From Ramlibacter ginsenosidimutans (lineage in GTDB: Bacteria > Pseudomonadota > Gammaproteobacteria > Burkholderiales > Burkholderiaceae_C), in NCBI RefSeq assembly GCF_042678185.1, contig NZ_JBHUDQ010000007.1: a stretch of 64,000 nucleotides of DNA; one strand, written 5' to 3'. Positions 33,595 to 42,522 of the stretch are shown here, in pieces. The notes beneath the pieces are model-generated. The model saw only the letters and a list, made by a program, of their open reading frames with translations. It was not told where the DNA came from and searched no databases. Within the stretch, counting starts at the first letter, position 1, and each line of letters starts with the position of its first letter. Both the position numbers and the translations under genes were made by a program.

Positions 33595-34587
33595 GTGCAG
33601 AAGCTTTCCTCCTTCGTGCAGCGTCGCGCGCTGCTCTGTGTCGCGGCCGGCGCGCTCGCGCTGGTCGGACAGTCCGTGCTCGCGCAGACCTATCCCGGCA
33701 AGCCGGTGCGCATCGTCGTCGGGTTCTCCGCCGGCGGGCCGACGGACGTGGTCGCGCGTGCCTTCGCCGACCACGCGTCCCGTGTGCTGGGCCAGCCTTT
33801 CATCGTGGACAACAAGCCGGGTGCGAACACCGTTGTCGCCGCGGAGCTGGTGGCGAGCGCTCCCGCGGACGGCTACACCCTCCTGCTGGGCGCCACCAAC
33901 CACACCATGATCCCGGCGCTGTACAGCGCGCGCGTCAAGTTCGACGCCATCCGGTCGTTTGCGCCGGTGTGCACGCTCGCCGAGAGCCCCACCGTCCTGG
34001 TGGTCGGGCCAGCGATGAAGGTGACGACGCTCGCTGCATTCCTCGACAACGTGCGCGCAGCGCCGGGTCGCCGCACCTTCGGCTCCGCCGGCGCCGGCAG
34101 CTCGGGCCACTTCGCGGGCGAGCGCTTCAACCGCCTGGCGCATACGTCCATCAACCACATCCCCTACAAGGGGGCGGCCCCCGTGGTGACGGACCTGGTG
34201 GGCGGGCAGCTGGACAGCTCGTTCGCGACGCTCGGCTCGGTGCTGCCGCAGATCCAGTCCGGCAGGCTGACGCCGCTCGCCGTCGCGGCCGTCCGACGCT
34301 CGCCCTTGCTGCCGAACGTGCCGACCTTCGAGGAAGCGGGCGTCAGCGGATACCAGGACGACGCCTGGTATGGCCTGCTCGCCCCCGCGGGGACGCCGCG
34401 CCCTGTGCTCGATGCGCTGGAGAAGGCCGCACGCAGTTTTGCGGACGCGCCCGGCTCGGTCGAGAAGCTGCACGGGCTCGGCCTGAATGCGCAGAACGTC
34501 TGCGGCGCCACGTTCGGCGCGCAGCTGCAACACGAGGTCCAGGTGAACACGAAGCTCGCCAAGGAACTGAACCTCAAGCTGGACTGA
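33595..34587 (+). CDS. Bug/TctC-type binding protein (second intact)
   Basis: Periplasmic binding protein of 330 residues starting at GTG 33595 with GGAG 10-13 nt upstream. The signal peptide spans MQKLSSFVQRRALLCVAAGA to AQT. Mature motifs YPGKPVRIVVGFSAGGPTD, VDNKPGANT, SAPADGYTLLLG and INHIPYKGAAPVVTD are family-typical. Several late Cys are unusual (FAPVCTL, NVCGATF). It lies inside the operon after the dehydrogenase, separate from the first Bug gene, so the operon makes at least three different ligand receptors. Confidence 0.9.
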   Translation: MQKLSSFVQRRALLCVAAGALALVGQSVLAQTYPGKPVRIVVGFSAGGPTDVVARAFADHASRVLGQPFIVDNKPGANTVVAAELVASAPADGYTLLLGATNHTMIPALYSARVKFDAIRSFAPVCTLAESPTVLVVGPAMKVTTLAAFLDNVRAAPGRRTFGSAGAGSSGHFAGERFNRLAHTSINHIPYKGAAPVVTDLVGGQLDSSFATLGSVLPQIQSGRLTPLAVAAVRRSPLLPNVPTFEEAGVSGYQDDAWYGLLAPAGTPRPVLDALEKAARSFADAPGSVEKLHGLGLNAQNVCGATFGAQLQHEVQVNTKLAKELNLKLD

Positions 34588-34627
34588 GCTCCGGGCTCCA
34601 CTCTCCCTTTCACTAAGCGACGAACCC

Positions 34628-35602
34628 ATGATTGCCTCTCCCTTTTCCCGCACGCGCCGCGCCCTGTTCGCGGCATGCGCCCTCGCCTTCGCTTCTCTCG
34701 CCCACGCGGCCTACCCGGACCGCACGATCACCATGGTCGTGCCTTATGCACCGGGCGGTGCGGCCGACGCGCTCGCCCGCGTCGTCGCGGCGAAGATGGC
34801 CACGCAGCTCGGTGCCACGGTGATCGTGGACAACCGCGCGGGCGCGAGCGGAACGATAGGCGCAGCGTTCGTGGCCAAGGCCCCCGCCGACGGCTACACG
34901 GTGCTGTACGACGCGACGCCGTACTCGATCAACCCGCACCTGTTCCCGCACATGCCGTTCGCGGCGAATGCGCTGCAGCCGCTGTCGCTCGTGTCGCTGG
35001 CGCCGAACGTGCTGGTCGTCAAGGGCGATTCGAGCCTGAAGACCGTCCAGGATCTCATCGCCAAGGCCAAGGCACAGCCGGGCAAGGTGAACTTCGCCTC
35101 CGGCGGCAGCGGTACCGTGCAGCGCATGGCGGCCGAACTGTTCCGCCAGAAGCTGAACCTCGACCTGGTGCACGTCCCGTACAAGAGCGGCGGCCCCGCC
35201 ATCACTGACGTCACCGGCGGGCAGGTCGACTTCATGTTCGGCACGGTGGCCGCGACCTCGGGGCTGATCGATGCAGGCAAGCTGCACGCGCTGGCCGTCT
35301 CCTCGGAAAAGCGCTCGCCGCGCCTGCCGAAGGTGCCCACCGTGGCGGAGACCGTGATCCCCGGCTACGAGGTGTACGAGTGGAACGGCATGTTCCTGCC
35401 CACAGGAACGCCGGCCGATGTCGCCGCCAAGCTGCAGAAGGCCGTCGGCGATGCGATGAAGGATCCTGACGTGCGCAAGCGCTTCACCGACCTCGGCGCG
35501 GAGCCCGTGGGTTCCACGCCGGCGCAGTTCACCGACTACCTGAAGAAGGAAGACGCGAAGTGGGCCGAGGTCGTGCGCAAGGGCAACATCAAGCTGGACT
35601 GA
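34628..35602 (+). CDS. Bug/TctC-type binding protein (third intact)
   Basis: Periplasmic binding protein of 324 residues. Signal peptide MIASPFSRTRRALFAACALAFASLAHA; mature part AYPDRTITMVVPYAPGGAADA, VDNRAGASGTIGA, KAPADGYTVL and LVHVPYKSGGPAITD. The C-terminal tail AEVVRKGNIKLD is close to that of the other two in the operon. Its TGA overlaps the next ATG (TGATG), so the amidohydrolase is coupled to it. Ligand unknown; the neighbouring lactonase suggests a dicarboxylate or aldonic-type acid. Confidence 0.91.
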   Translation: MIASPFSRTRRALFAACALAFASLAHAAYPDRTITMVVPYAPGGAADALARVVAAKMATQLGATVIVDNRAGASGTIGAAFVAKAPADGYTVLYDATPYSINPHLFPHMPFAANALQPLSLVSLAPNVLVVKGDSSLKTVQDLIAKAKAQPGKVNFASGGSGTVQRMAAELFRQKLNLDLVHVPYKSGGPAITDVTGGQVDFMFGTVAATSGLIDAGKLHALAVSSEKRSPRLPKVPTVAETVIPGYEVYEWNGMFLPTGTPADVAAKLQKAVGDAMKDPDVRKRFTDLGAEPVGSTPAQFTDYLKKEDAKWAEVVRKGNIKLD

Positions 35603-36483
35603 TGCAGCTCGCGCCGCTCGAGCAACCGGTGCCCCATTCCGCGGGCACGCGGCGGCCGGTGCGCGCGTTGCCGGCGCTCGCCTGCGACGCGCACATGCAC
35701 ATCTTCGATCCGCGTTTCGCGCCGTCGCCGCACTGGCCACGCAAGCCGCCCGATGCCCCCGTCGCCGCGTACCGGCTGCTGCAGCAGCGCATAGGCACCG
35801 AACGCGCGGTGATCGTCACGCCGTCCACATACGGACCGGACAACGCGTGCACGCTAGCCGCCCTGGCCCAGATGGGCGGCAGCGCGCGCGGCGTGGCGGT
35901 GGTGAACGCGGACGTGTCCGGCGCCGAACTGCAGCGCCTCGCCGCGCATCGCGTGTGCGGCCTGCGCGTGAACTTCGTGTCGCCGCAGTCCTGGGGCGAG
36001 ACGACACCGGCGATGCTGGAGACGCTCGCCCGCAAGGTCGCGCCCCTGGGCTGGCACATCCAGGTGTTCGCGCATCCCGAGCAGCTGGAGGCGATGGAGC
36101 CGCTGCTCACGTCCTTGCCCGTGCCGGTGGTCATCGACCACATCGGGCGCTGCGATCCGGCGCAAGGTGCAAGCGGACCGGGCGTGGACGTGTTGCGCCG
36201 CCTGCTCGATCGCGGCAACACCTGGGTCAAGCTCTCGGGCATCTACATGCGCTCCCGCGACGGTGCTCCGGGCTATCGCGACACGTTTCCGCTGGGCGAA
36301 GCGCTGGCGCGCCATGCGCCGGAACGCCTGGTGTGGGGCAGCGACTGGCCGCACACGACGCAGCCGCCCGGCTCCGTGGACGATGCCGATCTCGTGGACG
36401 TGCTGCTCGCCTGGTGCGGCGACCCCCAAACGTTGCAGCGTGTGCTGGTCGACAACCCCGCCCGGCTCTACGGTTTCGCCTGA
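35602..36483 (+). CDS. Amidohydrolase-family, 2-pyrone-4,6-dicarboxylate lactonase-like
   Basis: A 293-residue TIM-barrel hydrolase. CDAHMHIFDPRF gives the HxH pair, PVVIDHIGR the central His, and VWGSDWPHT the catalytic aspartate of the COG3618/LigI group. LigI hydrolyses the PDC lactone in protocatechuate 4,5-cleavage without a metal; relatives open sugar lactones. No signal peptide. The start at 35602 overlaps the preceding stop, and a longer frame upstream only reads through the Bug gene. It is followed 16 bp later by a second lactonase-type gene. Confidence 0.83.
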   Translation: MQLAPLEQPVPHSAGTRRPVRALPALACDAHMHIFDPRFAPSPHWPRKPPDAPVAAYRLLQQRIGTERAVIVTPSTYGPDNACTLAALAQMGGSARGVAVVNADVSGAELQRLAAHRVCGLRVNFVSPQSWGETTPAMLETLARKVAPLGWHIQVFAHPEQLEAMEPLLTSLPVPVVIDHIGRCDPAQGASGPGVDVLRRLLDRGNTWVKLSGIYMRSRDGAPGYRDTFPLGEALARHAPERLVWGSDWPHTTQPPGSVDDADLVDVLLAWCGDPQTLQRVLVDNPARLYGFA

Positions 36484-36499
36484 CTCACAATCCTCTGCC

Positions 36500-37423
36500 A
36501 TGTTCTTTCTCCAACCGCCCCAGGTGCGGGAGCTCACTCGCTTCACGACCTTGCCCGAGCGCTTCCGCACGCGCACGAAGAGCGTGTGGGCCGACGCCAA
36601 CCGCGGCGGCCGCGCGACCGACTCCTTCCTCGAAGGACCGGTGTTCGATCGCCAGGGCAACCTGTACGTGACCGACATCCCTTTCGGCCGCGTGTTCCGC
36701 ATCGATCCCGCAGGCGAGTGGACGCTCGTGACCGAGTACGACGGCGAGCCGAACGGGATGAAGTTCCTCGACGACCAGACGCTGCTCATCACCGACTACA
36801 AGAACGGCCTGATGCAATTCGATGTCGCGAGCGGCCAGGTGCGCGGCTATCTCGAGCGGCGCAACACGGAGCGCTTCCGCGGCGTGAACGACCTCGTGTT
36901 CGATCGCGCCGGCAACCTGTACTTCACCGACCAGGGCCAGACCGGGCTGCACGATCCGACGGGCCGCCTGTACCGCCTGAGGCCTTCGGGCCAGCTGGAC
37001 CTGCTGCTGGCCAACGTTCCCAGTCCCAATGGCGTCTGCCTGTCGCCGGACGAATCGCTCCTGTACCTGGCCGTCACGCGCGGCAACTGCGTCTGGCGCG
37101 TCCCGCTGCTCGCGGATGGCAGCGTGGCGAAGGTGAGCCAGTTCTTCACCTCGTACGGACCGAGCGGCCCGGACGGATTGGCCGCCGATAGGCAAGGCCG
37201 CGTAGTGGTCGCCAATCCGGGGCTGGGCTACGTGTGGATCCTCAATGCGCGCGCCGAGCCTGTGTGGGTGCTGCGCGGACCGGAAGGAGCATCGACCACG
37301 AACATCGCTTTCGGCGGCGCCGAACGCAAGCGCCTGTTCGTCACCGACTCCACGCATGGAGAAGTGCTCTACGCGGACCTGGATGCAGCGGGGCTTCCAC
37401 TGCACAGGAAAGACAACAAGTAG
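36500..37423 (+). CDS. SMP-30/gluconolactonase family protein (second)
   Basis: A 307-residue six-bladed beta-propeller. The metal-ligand glutamate is in SFLEGPVFDRQG, and further motifs NLYVTDIPFGRVF, DGEPNGMKF, GVNDLVFDRAGN and SPNGVCLSPDE carry the conserved Asn/Asp ligands. Cytoplasmic. It ends the IclR-linked operon after the LigI-like gene, and is diverged from the propeller protein at 15986. It probably hydrolyses a lactone of a sugar or aromatic-derived acid. No terminator with a T run was seen in the 43 bp before the convergent PEBP gene. Confidence 0.89.
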   Translation: MFFLQPPQVRELTRFTTLPERFRTRTKSVWADANRGGRATDSFLEGPVFDRQGNLYVTDIPFGRVFRIDPAGEWTLVTEYDGEPNGMKFLDDQTLLITDYKNGLMQFDVASGQVRGYLERRNTERFRGVNDLVFDRAGNLYFTDQGQTGLHDPTGRLYRLRPSGQLDLLLANVPSPNGVCLSPDESLLYLAVTRGNCVWRVPLLADGSVAKVSQFFTSYGPSGPDGLAADRQGRVVVANPGLGYVWILNARAEPVWVLRGPEGASTTNIAFGGAERKRLFVTDSTHGEVLYADLDAAGLPLHRKDNK

Positions 37424-37466
37424 ATCGATGGAAGAAGGCTCCGTCCTGCGAAGCTTGGCCATAGCT

Positions 37467-37958
37467 CTAGCGTTCGTACCGCGCCGACAGCTTCGCTTCG
37501 CCGATCTTCGCGAAGTGGATCATGAAACCGACGTACGCCGCCGACGCGTCCTCGGGCACGTCGAGCTTCTCCGTGTTCAGCGCATACAGCGTGAAGATGT
37601 AGCGATGCGGCCCATGTCCCGGCGGCGGCGCGGCGCCGCCGTACTCCTTGCTGCCGAAGTCGGTGCGGCCCTGCCTGGCGCCCTGCGGCAGCTGCGCGCC
37701 GCCTGCGGCGCCCGCGCCCTTGGGCAGGCCGGTTGCGCTCGCCGGGATGTCGTACACGACCCAATGCCACCAGCCTGAGCCGGTAGGCGCGTCGGGGTCG
37801 TACATGGTGAGCGCGAAGCTCTTCGTGCCGGCGGGCGCGCCGCTCCAGGTGAGCTCGGGCGACACGTTCTGGCCGCCGGCTCCCATCGCGTGGTGCACTT
37901 GCTCTTTCGGCAGGCTGTCCTGCTCGTTGAAGTTCGGGCTGCGAAGGACGAAAGCCAT
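37467..37958 (-). CDS. YbhB/YbcL-family PEBP (Raf-kinase-inhibitor-like) protein
   Basis: A 163-residue PEBP-fold protein. The DPDAPTGSGWWHWVVYDIP and GPHRYIFTLYAL motifs form the anion-binding pocket. Bacterial members are of uncertain role, perhaps small-anion or phospholipid binding. The start at 37958 (MAFVLRSPNF) has GGAGAC upstream; the longer upstream frame is not needed. It converges with the SMP-30 gene and stands alone. No signal peptide. Confidence 0.9.
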   Translation of the reverse strand: MAFVLRSPNFNEQDSLPKEQVHHAMGAGGQNVSPELTWSGAPAGTKSFALTMYDPDAPTGSGWWHWVVYDIPASATGLPKGAGAAGGAQLPQGARQGRTDFGSKEYGGAAPPPGHGPHRYIFTLYALNTEKLDVPEDASAAYVGFMIHFAKIGEAKLSARYER

Positions 37959-38167
37959 GGTTCGGTCTCCGGTTGGAAAGGGCATTATGGGTTCGCTCCA
38001 GAGCGACTGGGGCAGCACGGCTGCTGCACCGAATCGGTCTTGATGTTCGCGGTGCCACCAGCACCAGCGCCGCGCCTGCCCCGACGATTCACGGCGTACT
38101 CCTACAAACCGTGCCGCCCGCCGCGCTAGAGTGGTCTGTACCGCGCCGGTGCGCGAAGGAGTCCACG

Positions 38168-38602
38168 ATGCCCAGAGGTTCCACACCCAAGGAAGAACGC
38201 CAGTACGAGCACATCAAGGAAAGCTACGAGAAGCGCGGCCAGAAGGGGCGCGCCGAAGAGATCGCGGCGCGCACGGTGAACAAGGAGCGCGCGGAGCGGG
38301 GCGAGACGAAGACCAGCAAGTCGAAGTCGGGCTCGCATGCGTCCGGCTCCGGCGGCAGCAGCTCGAAGAAGTCCGGCAGCAGCCGCAGCAGCTCCTCCTC
38401 CTCGAGCAAGCCGAGCGCCAGCAGTCATTCGCGTTCGGCCAGCCGCAGCAGCTCGCGCAGTTCGTCCTCCTCGTCCGGCAAGCCCAGCGCCCGCGGCGGC
38501 GAGAAGACGAAGTCGCAGCTGTATGACGAAGCCAAGCGCAAGGGCGTGTCCGGCCGCTCCACGATGAACAAGGCGCAACTGGAGCGCGCCGTCAGCCGCT
38601 GA
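38168..38602 (+). CDS. Ser-rich basic protein with KID/Rho-N-like ends
   Basis: A 144-residue, very basic protein. The N-terminus (KEERQYEHIKESYEKRGQKG, EEIAARTVNKERAERG) is the short helical domain annotated as plasmid-stabilisation-like in Burkholderiales. Residues about 55-112 are a low-complexity Ser/Lys/Arg stretch, and the C-terminus (KSQLYDEAKRKGVSGRSTMN, then KAQLERAV) looks like a Rho_N/SAP-type nucleic-acid helix pair. A DNA- or RNA-binding role is plausible. AGGAG precedes the ATG at 38168. Function unproven. Confidence 0.75.
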   Translation: MPRGSTPKEERQYEHIKESYEKRGQKGRAEEIAARTVNKERAERGETKTSKSKSGSHASGSGGSSSKKSGSSRSSSSSSSKPSASSHSRSASRSSSRSSSSSSGKPSARGGEKTKSQLYDEAKRKGVSGRSTMNKAQLERAVSR

Positions 38603-38608
38603 CCTGCG

Positions 38609-38636
38609 GCGCTGCGCACCTTCCTGTGCGCAGCGT
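38609..38636. terminator. Strong hairpin without T tail
   Basis: GCGCTGCGCAC and GTGCGCAGCGT pair over 10 bp around CTTCCT, starting 7 bp past the stop of the Ser-rich protein gene. No T run follows on either strand, so it is at best an imperfect or Rho-assisted terminator. Confidence 0.4.
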
Positions 38637-38718
38637 CCCACAGGCGCCCGCCGGTGGTGATGACGCCGGAGACTTCGCTCGACCCCTAAGGTGGTTGTCC
38701 CAGGACAAGGAGAACCCC

Positions 38719-39057
38719 ATGCAGATCGAGCAATTGAAGCAGCGGATCGACCGGATCGAGGAGAGCGCGGACCAGGCGAAGCAGGCCTGCCAGAAGGGCT
38801 CGCCTCCGTCCGACCTGCGCGAGAGCGTCGCGCGGCTGCACGCGCAGGCCAGCGCGGCCAAGCACGCGATGGAAGGCCAGGCGTCCGCCAGTGAACAAAA
38901 CGTGCGCAGCGTCGTGATGCAGCTGGAGGACGCGGCCGACCGCGCGATGCAGGCGTGCCGGAACGCAGGCAACGTCGATCCTCAGCTGCAACAGGCCGTG
39001 CAGCGCACGCATGCCGAGGCTTCCAGCCTCAAGAAGGAGTTGATGCAAGCGGCCTGA
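38719..39057 (+). CDS. Small coiled-coil protein of unknown function
   Basis: A 112-residue helical protein with heptad-like pattern (QIEQLKQRIDRIEESADQAK, SVARLHAQASAAKHAM, MQLEDAADRAMQACRNAG), two Cys and no signal peptide. AAGGAG lies 7-12 nt before the ATG. No named family recognised; the composition resembles small stress or phasin-like coiled coils. Confidence 0.7.
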   Translation: MQIEQLKQRIDRIEESADQAKQACQKGSPPSDLRESVARLHAQASAAKHAMEGQASASEQNVRSVVMQLEDAADRAMQACRNAGNVDPQLQQAVQRTHAEASSLKKELMQAA

Positions 39058-39105
39058 CGCCGACTGCAGCCGGCGCCGCCAGGCTTGCGCCGCGCGCGGC
39101 GCGGC

Positions 39106-39414
39106 TCACTCGCAGGCGTCGTAGCGCGGGCTGGGCACGTTCTTGATCCCGCGTGCGTTCGCCCGCTTGGCGGCGGTTTCGAGTTGCTCGTCGCGCAGGC
39201 GGCGGCACTCCGCCTTCGTCGGCGCGGCGATCATCCGCTGGCGGAATGCGTCGCGCTCCGCCGGCGTCATCATGTCCCAACCCGGCGTGTATTCGCTGCC
39301 CACGCGCACCGGAGGACTCGCCGAGGCGGCGGAGGCAGGAGCATCGGCCGTCTGCGCGGCTGCGACGCTGGCGAGCAGGACGGCGGCCAGGGCCGCCAGG
39401 GGGATGGATCGCAT
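39106..39414 (-). CDS. Small exported protein of unknown function
   Basis: A 102-residue protein with a Sec signal peptide (MRSIPLAALAAVLLASVAAAQ). The mature part is a short helical domain (YTPGWDMMTPAERDAFRQRM, KAECRRLRDEQLETAAKRA, SPRYDACE) with two Cys. AGGAGG upstream supports the start. This type is common in Burkholderiales, and its role is unknown. It converges with the coiled-coil gene. Confidence 0.78.
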   Translation of the reverse strand: MRSIPLAALAAVLLASVAAAQTADAPASAASASPPVRVGSEYTPGWDMMTPAERDAFRQRMIAAPTKAECRRLRDEQLETAAKRANARGIKNVPSPRYDACE

Positions 39415-39563
39415 CGCGTTGCCTCCTTTGCCGATGCACCTTAGCGCGCACTGCCGTCCGGCATTTGCGCAGGATCAAGGCGGGGGAGCGACCGCCCGGC
39501 TGGGCTGGTCCCCCGCGCCAGCCGCAGGCAAGGCATCATGGGGGTCGAGCCACCCCAGAACCC

Positions 39564-41600
39564 ATGAACGGCCAGACCTCCTCCTCCCCGCCCACCCAGA
39601 ACTCCCCGCCGGCGACGCGCCCGACGATGCCGCCGCGCAAGTACTGGCTCTGGTTCGCCATCGTGCTGCTGGTGAACTTCCTGATCACCAGCTACCTGTT
39701 CCCCGGCGACTCGCCCATCACGGTGCCGTACACGGTGTTCCGCGACGAGGTCGGCAAGGGCAACGTGAGCGCGATCTACAGCCGCGGGACCGGCATCGAG
39801 GGGCGCTTCAAGGCGCCGGTGACGTGGCCGCCGCCCGCACCCGCCAAGGAGCCCGGCCAGCCGGCGCCGCAGCGGCAGCGTCCTCTCCCGGGAGAGAACC
39901 ACGGCCCCTCGCGGACGGCGACCACGTTCACGACCGAGCTGCCGGCCTTCTTCGACCGCAACCTCGAGTCCTTCCTGCTGCAGCACGACGTGGAGATCAG
40001 CGCCGTGCCGCTGCAGCAAGGCAGCACGCTCGCCACGCTGCTCTTCGGCTTCGGGCCGGCGCTGCTGATCATCGGCTTCTACGTGTGGATGTACCGGCGC
40101 GCCGCGAAACAGGGCGGCGGCATGGGCGGAGGACTTGGCGGCGGCCTGTTCGGCATCGGCCGCAGCAAGGCCAAGCGCTATGACGCGGCCGATGCGGCCC
40201 ACCGCGTGACCTTCGAGGACGTGGCCGGCATCGACGAGGCGGAGAACGAACTGGTGGAGATCGTCCAGTTCCTGAAGAACCCGCAGAAGTACACCCGCCT
40301 GGGCGGCACGGCGCCCAAGGGCGTGCTGCTGATCGGCGCGCCCGGCACCGGCAAGACGCTGCTCGCGCGCGCCGTCGCCGGCGAAGCGGGCGTGCCCTTC
40401 TTCTCGATGAGCGCTGCCGAGTTCGTGGAGATGATCGTCGGCGTGGGCGCGGCGCGCGTGCGCGACCTGTTCAAGCAGGCGCGCGACAACGCGCCGGCAA
40501 TCATCTTCATCGACGAGATCGATGCCATCGGCCGCGCGCGCGGCCAGATCGCCATCGGCGGCGCCAGCGAGCAGGAGCAGACGCTGCAGCAGATCCTGAC
40601 CGAGATGGACGGCTTCACCGGCCGCGAAGGCATCATCGTGCTGGCCGCGACCAACACCCCCGACGTGCTGGACCGCGCGCTGCTGCGCCCCGGCCGCTTC
40701 GACCGCCGCGTGGTGGTCAACCTGCCGGACAAGGCCGGCCGCAACGCCATCCTGCAGGTGCACGTGCGCAAGGTGCCGCTGGCCGCCGACGTGAGCCTGG
40801 AGGAGCTGGCGCAGGCCACGCCGGGCTTCTCCGGCGCCGACCTGAAGAACCTGGTGAACGAGGCAGCGCTGCTGGCCGCGCGCCGCGACGAGGCATCGGT
40901 GCAGCAGAAGGACTTCCTCGATGCGCTGGAGAAGATCGTGCTCGGGCCCGAGCGGCCGCTGCTGCTGTCGCGCGACGACCGCGAGCGCATCGCGTACCAC
41001 GAGAGCGGCCATGCCGTGCTGGGCCTGGTGGTGCCGGGCGCCGACCCCGTGCACCGCGTGAGCATCGTGCCGCGCGGCCAGGCGCTGGGCGTGACCTACC
41101 AGCGGCCGCAGACGGACCGCTACAACTATCCCGAGGCCTACCTGCGCGCGCGCATCGTCGGCATGCTCGGCGGCCGCGCGGCGGAGGAGCTCGTCTACGG
41201 AACCCGCACGACCGGCGCCGAGAACGACATCGAACAGGCGACCAACCTGGCGCGCAACATGGTGACGCGCTGGGGCATGAGCGACGCCATCGGCCTGGTG
41301 CAGCTGGCGCCGCCGCAGAACCAGTTCCTGGGCACCTCCGGTTTCGGCGGCGGCGAGAAGCCCTTCAGCGAACAGACGGCCGCGCGCATCGACGCCGAAG
41401 TGCACCGCATCATCCACGCCTGCCACGAGGACGCGAAGCGCCTGCTGGACGAACACCGGTCCTCACTGGAGGGGCTGGTGCGCGCGCTGCTGCAGAAGGA
41501 GACTCTGTCGGAGCAGGAGATCCTGGACGCCACCGGGCTGCCGCCGGCGCCCGAGCTGCAAAGCCGTCCCCTGCACGACCTGACCCAGCACACCCCCTGA
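39564..41600 (+). CDS. ftsH: FtsH-family ATP-dependent zinc metalloprotease (paralogue)
   Basis: Membrane-bound AAA+ protease of 678 residues. Two membrane segments (about residues 27-46 and 154-176) flank a periplasmic part with a Pro-rich insert (PPPAPAKEPGQPAPQRQRP). The AAA domain has Walker A GAPGTGKT at about 258-265, Walker B IIFIDEIDAIG and the second-region-of-homology RPGRFDRR. The zinc site is HESGH at 479-483. The Pro-rich insert and the lack of an RlmE/FtsJ neighbour suggest an accessory FtsH, not the housekeeping one. ATG 39564 starts ahead of the first membrane helix; the longer frame upstream is spurious. Confidence 0.93.
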   Translation: MNGQTSSSPPTQNSPPATRPTMPPRKYWLWFAIVLLVNFLITSYLFPGDSPITVPYTVFRDEVGKGNVSAIYSRGTGIEGRFKAPVTWPPPAPAKEPGQPAPQRQRPLPGENHGPSRTATTFTTELPAFFDRNLESFLLQHDVEISAVPLQQGSTLATLLFGFGPALLIIGFYVWMYRRAAKQGGGMGGGLGGGLFGIGRSKAKRYDAADAAHRVTFEDVAGIDEAENELVEIVQFLKNPQKYTRLGGTAPKGVLLIGAPGTGKTLLARAVAGEAGVPFFSMSAAEFVEMIVGVGAARVRDLFKQARDNAPAIIFIDEIDAIGRARGQIAIGGASEQEQTLQQILTEMDGFTGREGIIVLAATNTPDVLDRALLRPGRFDRRVVVNLPDKAGRNAILQVHVRKVPLAADVSLEELAQATPGFSGADLKNLVNEAALLAARRDEASVQQKDFLDALEKIVLGPERPLLLSRDDRERIAYHESGHAVLGLVVPGADPVHRVSIVPRGQALGVTYQRPQTDRYNYPEAYLRARIVGMLGGRAAEELVYGTRTTGAENDIEQATNLARNMVTRWGMSDAIGLVQLAPPQNQFLGTSGFGGGEKPFSEQTAARIDAEVHRIIHACHEDAKRLLDEHRSSLEGLVRALLQKETLSEQEILDATGLPPAPELQSRPLHDLTQHTP

Positions 41601-41652
41601 TTCGAGCGCCACCGCGAGACGCTTCCCGCGGCGCCGCTAGCGGAGCCACACG

Positions 41653-42522
41653 ATGGACACGAACACTCCCACCCGCATGCCGGCGGCCTTCATCGGCCAC
41701 GGCTCGCCCATGAACACGTTGGAGTCGAACGACTTCACGCGCAGCTGGCGTGCGCTCGGGCAGGCGCTGCCACGGCCGCGCGCGATCCTCTGCGTGTCGG
41801 CGCACTGGTTCATCAACGGCACGGCGGTCACCGCGATGCCCAGGCCGCGCGTCATCCACGACTTCTACGGCTTCCCGCCGGAGCTGTTCGCGTATGACTA
41901 TCCCGCGCCCGGCAGCCCCGAGGTGGCGCAGGAAGTCGTGGACCTGCTGCAGCCCACGTACGTCGGGCTGGACCGGGACAGCTGGGGGCTGGACCACGGC
42001 ACCTGGTCGGTGCTGGCCCACTTGTTCCCCGCGGCCGATGTTCCCGTGCTCCAGCTGTCCATCCATGCAGGCGCTCCACTCGCGTACCACGTGGACCTGG
42101 GCGCGCGGCTCGCGCCGCTGCGCGATCGCGGCGTGCTGGTGCTCGGGAGCGGCAACGTGGTGCACAACCTGCGCCGCCTCGACCGCGGCCATGGCGACCG
42201 CGGCTTCGACTGGGCCGACCGCTTCGACGCGCACGTGCGCAACGTCATGACGACCCGGCCGGGCGAGCTCGCAGAAGTCGCTTCGGATCGCGACTGCGAA
42301 CTGGCCGTGCCGACGCCGGAACATTTCCTGCCGCTGGCCTACATCGCCGGGATGTGCGCAGCAGCGGGCGAGACGCCGCAGCCGTTCTGCGAAGGCCGCA
42401 CGCTGGGGTCGCTGAGCATGACGAGCTACCTGCTCGGCATGCAGCCGCCGGCGCCGCGCGGCCACGGTGACGACACCCAGTCACTGCCCGGGCGCGTGCC
42501 GCCCGAGCAGACCAACACCTGA
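41653..42522 (+). CDS. ygiD: 4,5-DOPA-type extradiol dioxygenase
   Basis: A 289-residue LigB-fold extradiol ring-cleavage enzyme, YgiD type. The opening AAFIGHGSPMN, ILCVSAHWFING and GLDHGTWSVL carry the metal-binding and catalytic His, and GSGNVVHNLR is the classical late motif. In E. coli YgiD cleaves DOPA and is zinc-dependent; the physiological substrate is uncertain. The gene starts 52 bp after the FtsH stop, and its end abuts the convergent lipase gene exactly. Confidence 0.92.
   Translation: MDTNTPTRMPAAFIGHGSPMNTLESNDFTRSWRALGQALPRPRAILCVSAHWFINGTAVTAMPRPRVIHDFYGFPPELFAYDYPAPGSPEVAQEVVDLLQPTYVGLDRDSWGLDHGTWSVLAHLFPAADVPVLQLSIHAGAPLAYHVDLGARLAPLRDRGVLVLGSGNVVHNLRRLDRGHGDRGFDWADRFDAHVRNVMTTRPGELAEVASDRDCELAVPTPEHFLPLAYIAGMCAAAGETPQPFCEGRTLGSLSMTSYLLGMQPPAPRGHGDDTQSLPGRVPPEQTNT

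Noticed and set aside
31363..34653. Minus-strand frame of 1096 codons
   Set aside because: It is a high-G+C shadow running antisense to three Bug/TctC genes, an aldolase and a dehydrogenase; it is rich in Arg, His and Gly without any domain.
38337..38500. Ser-rich DNA as a possible tandem repeat or CRISPR
   Set aside because: The AGC/TCC codons vary without a fixed unit or spacer pattern; it is a low-complexity protein segment.
39441..41456. Minus-strand frame of 671 codons
   Set aside because: Antisense to the FtsH gene, which has every AAA+ and zinc-protease motif on the plus strand.
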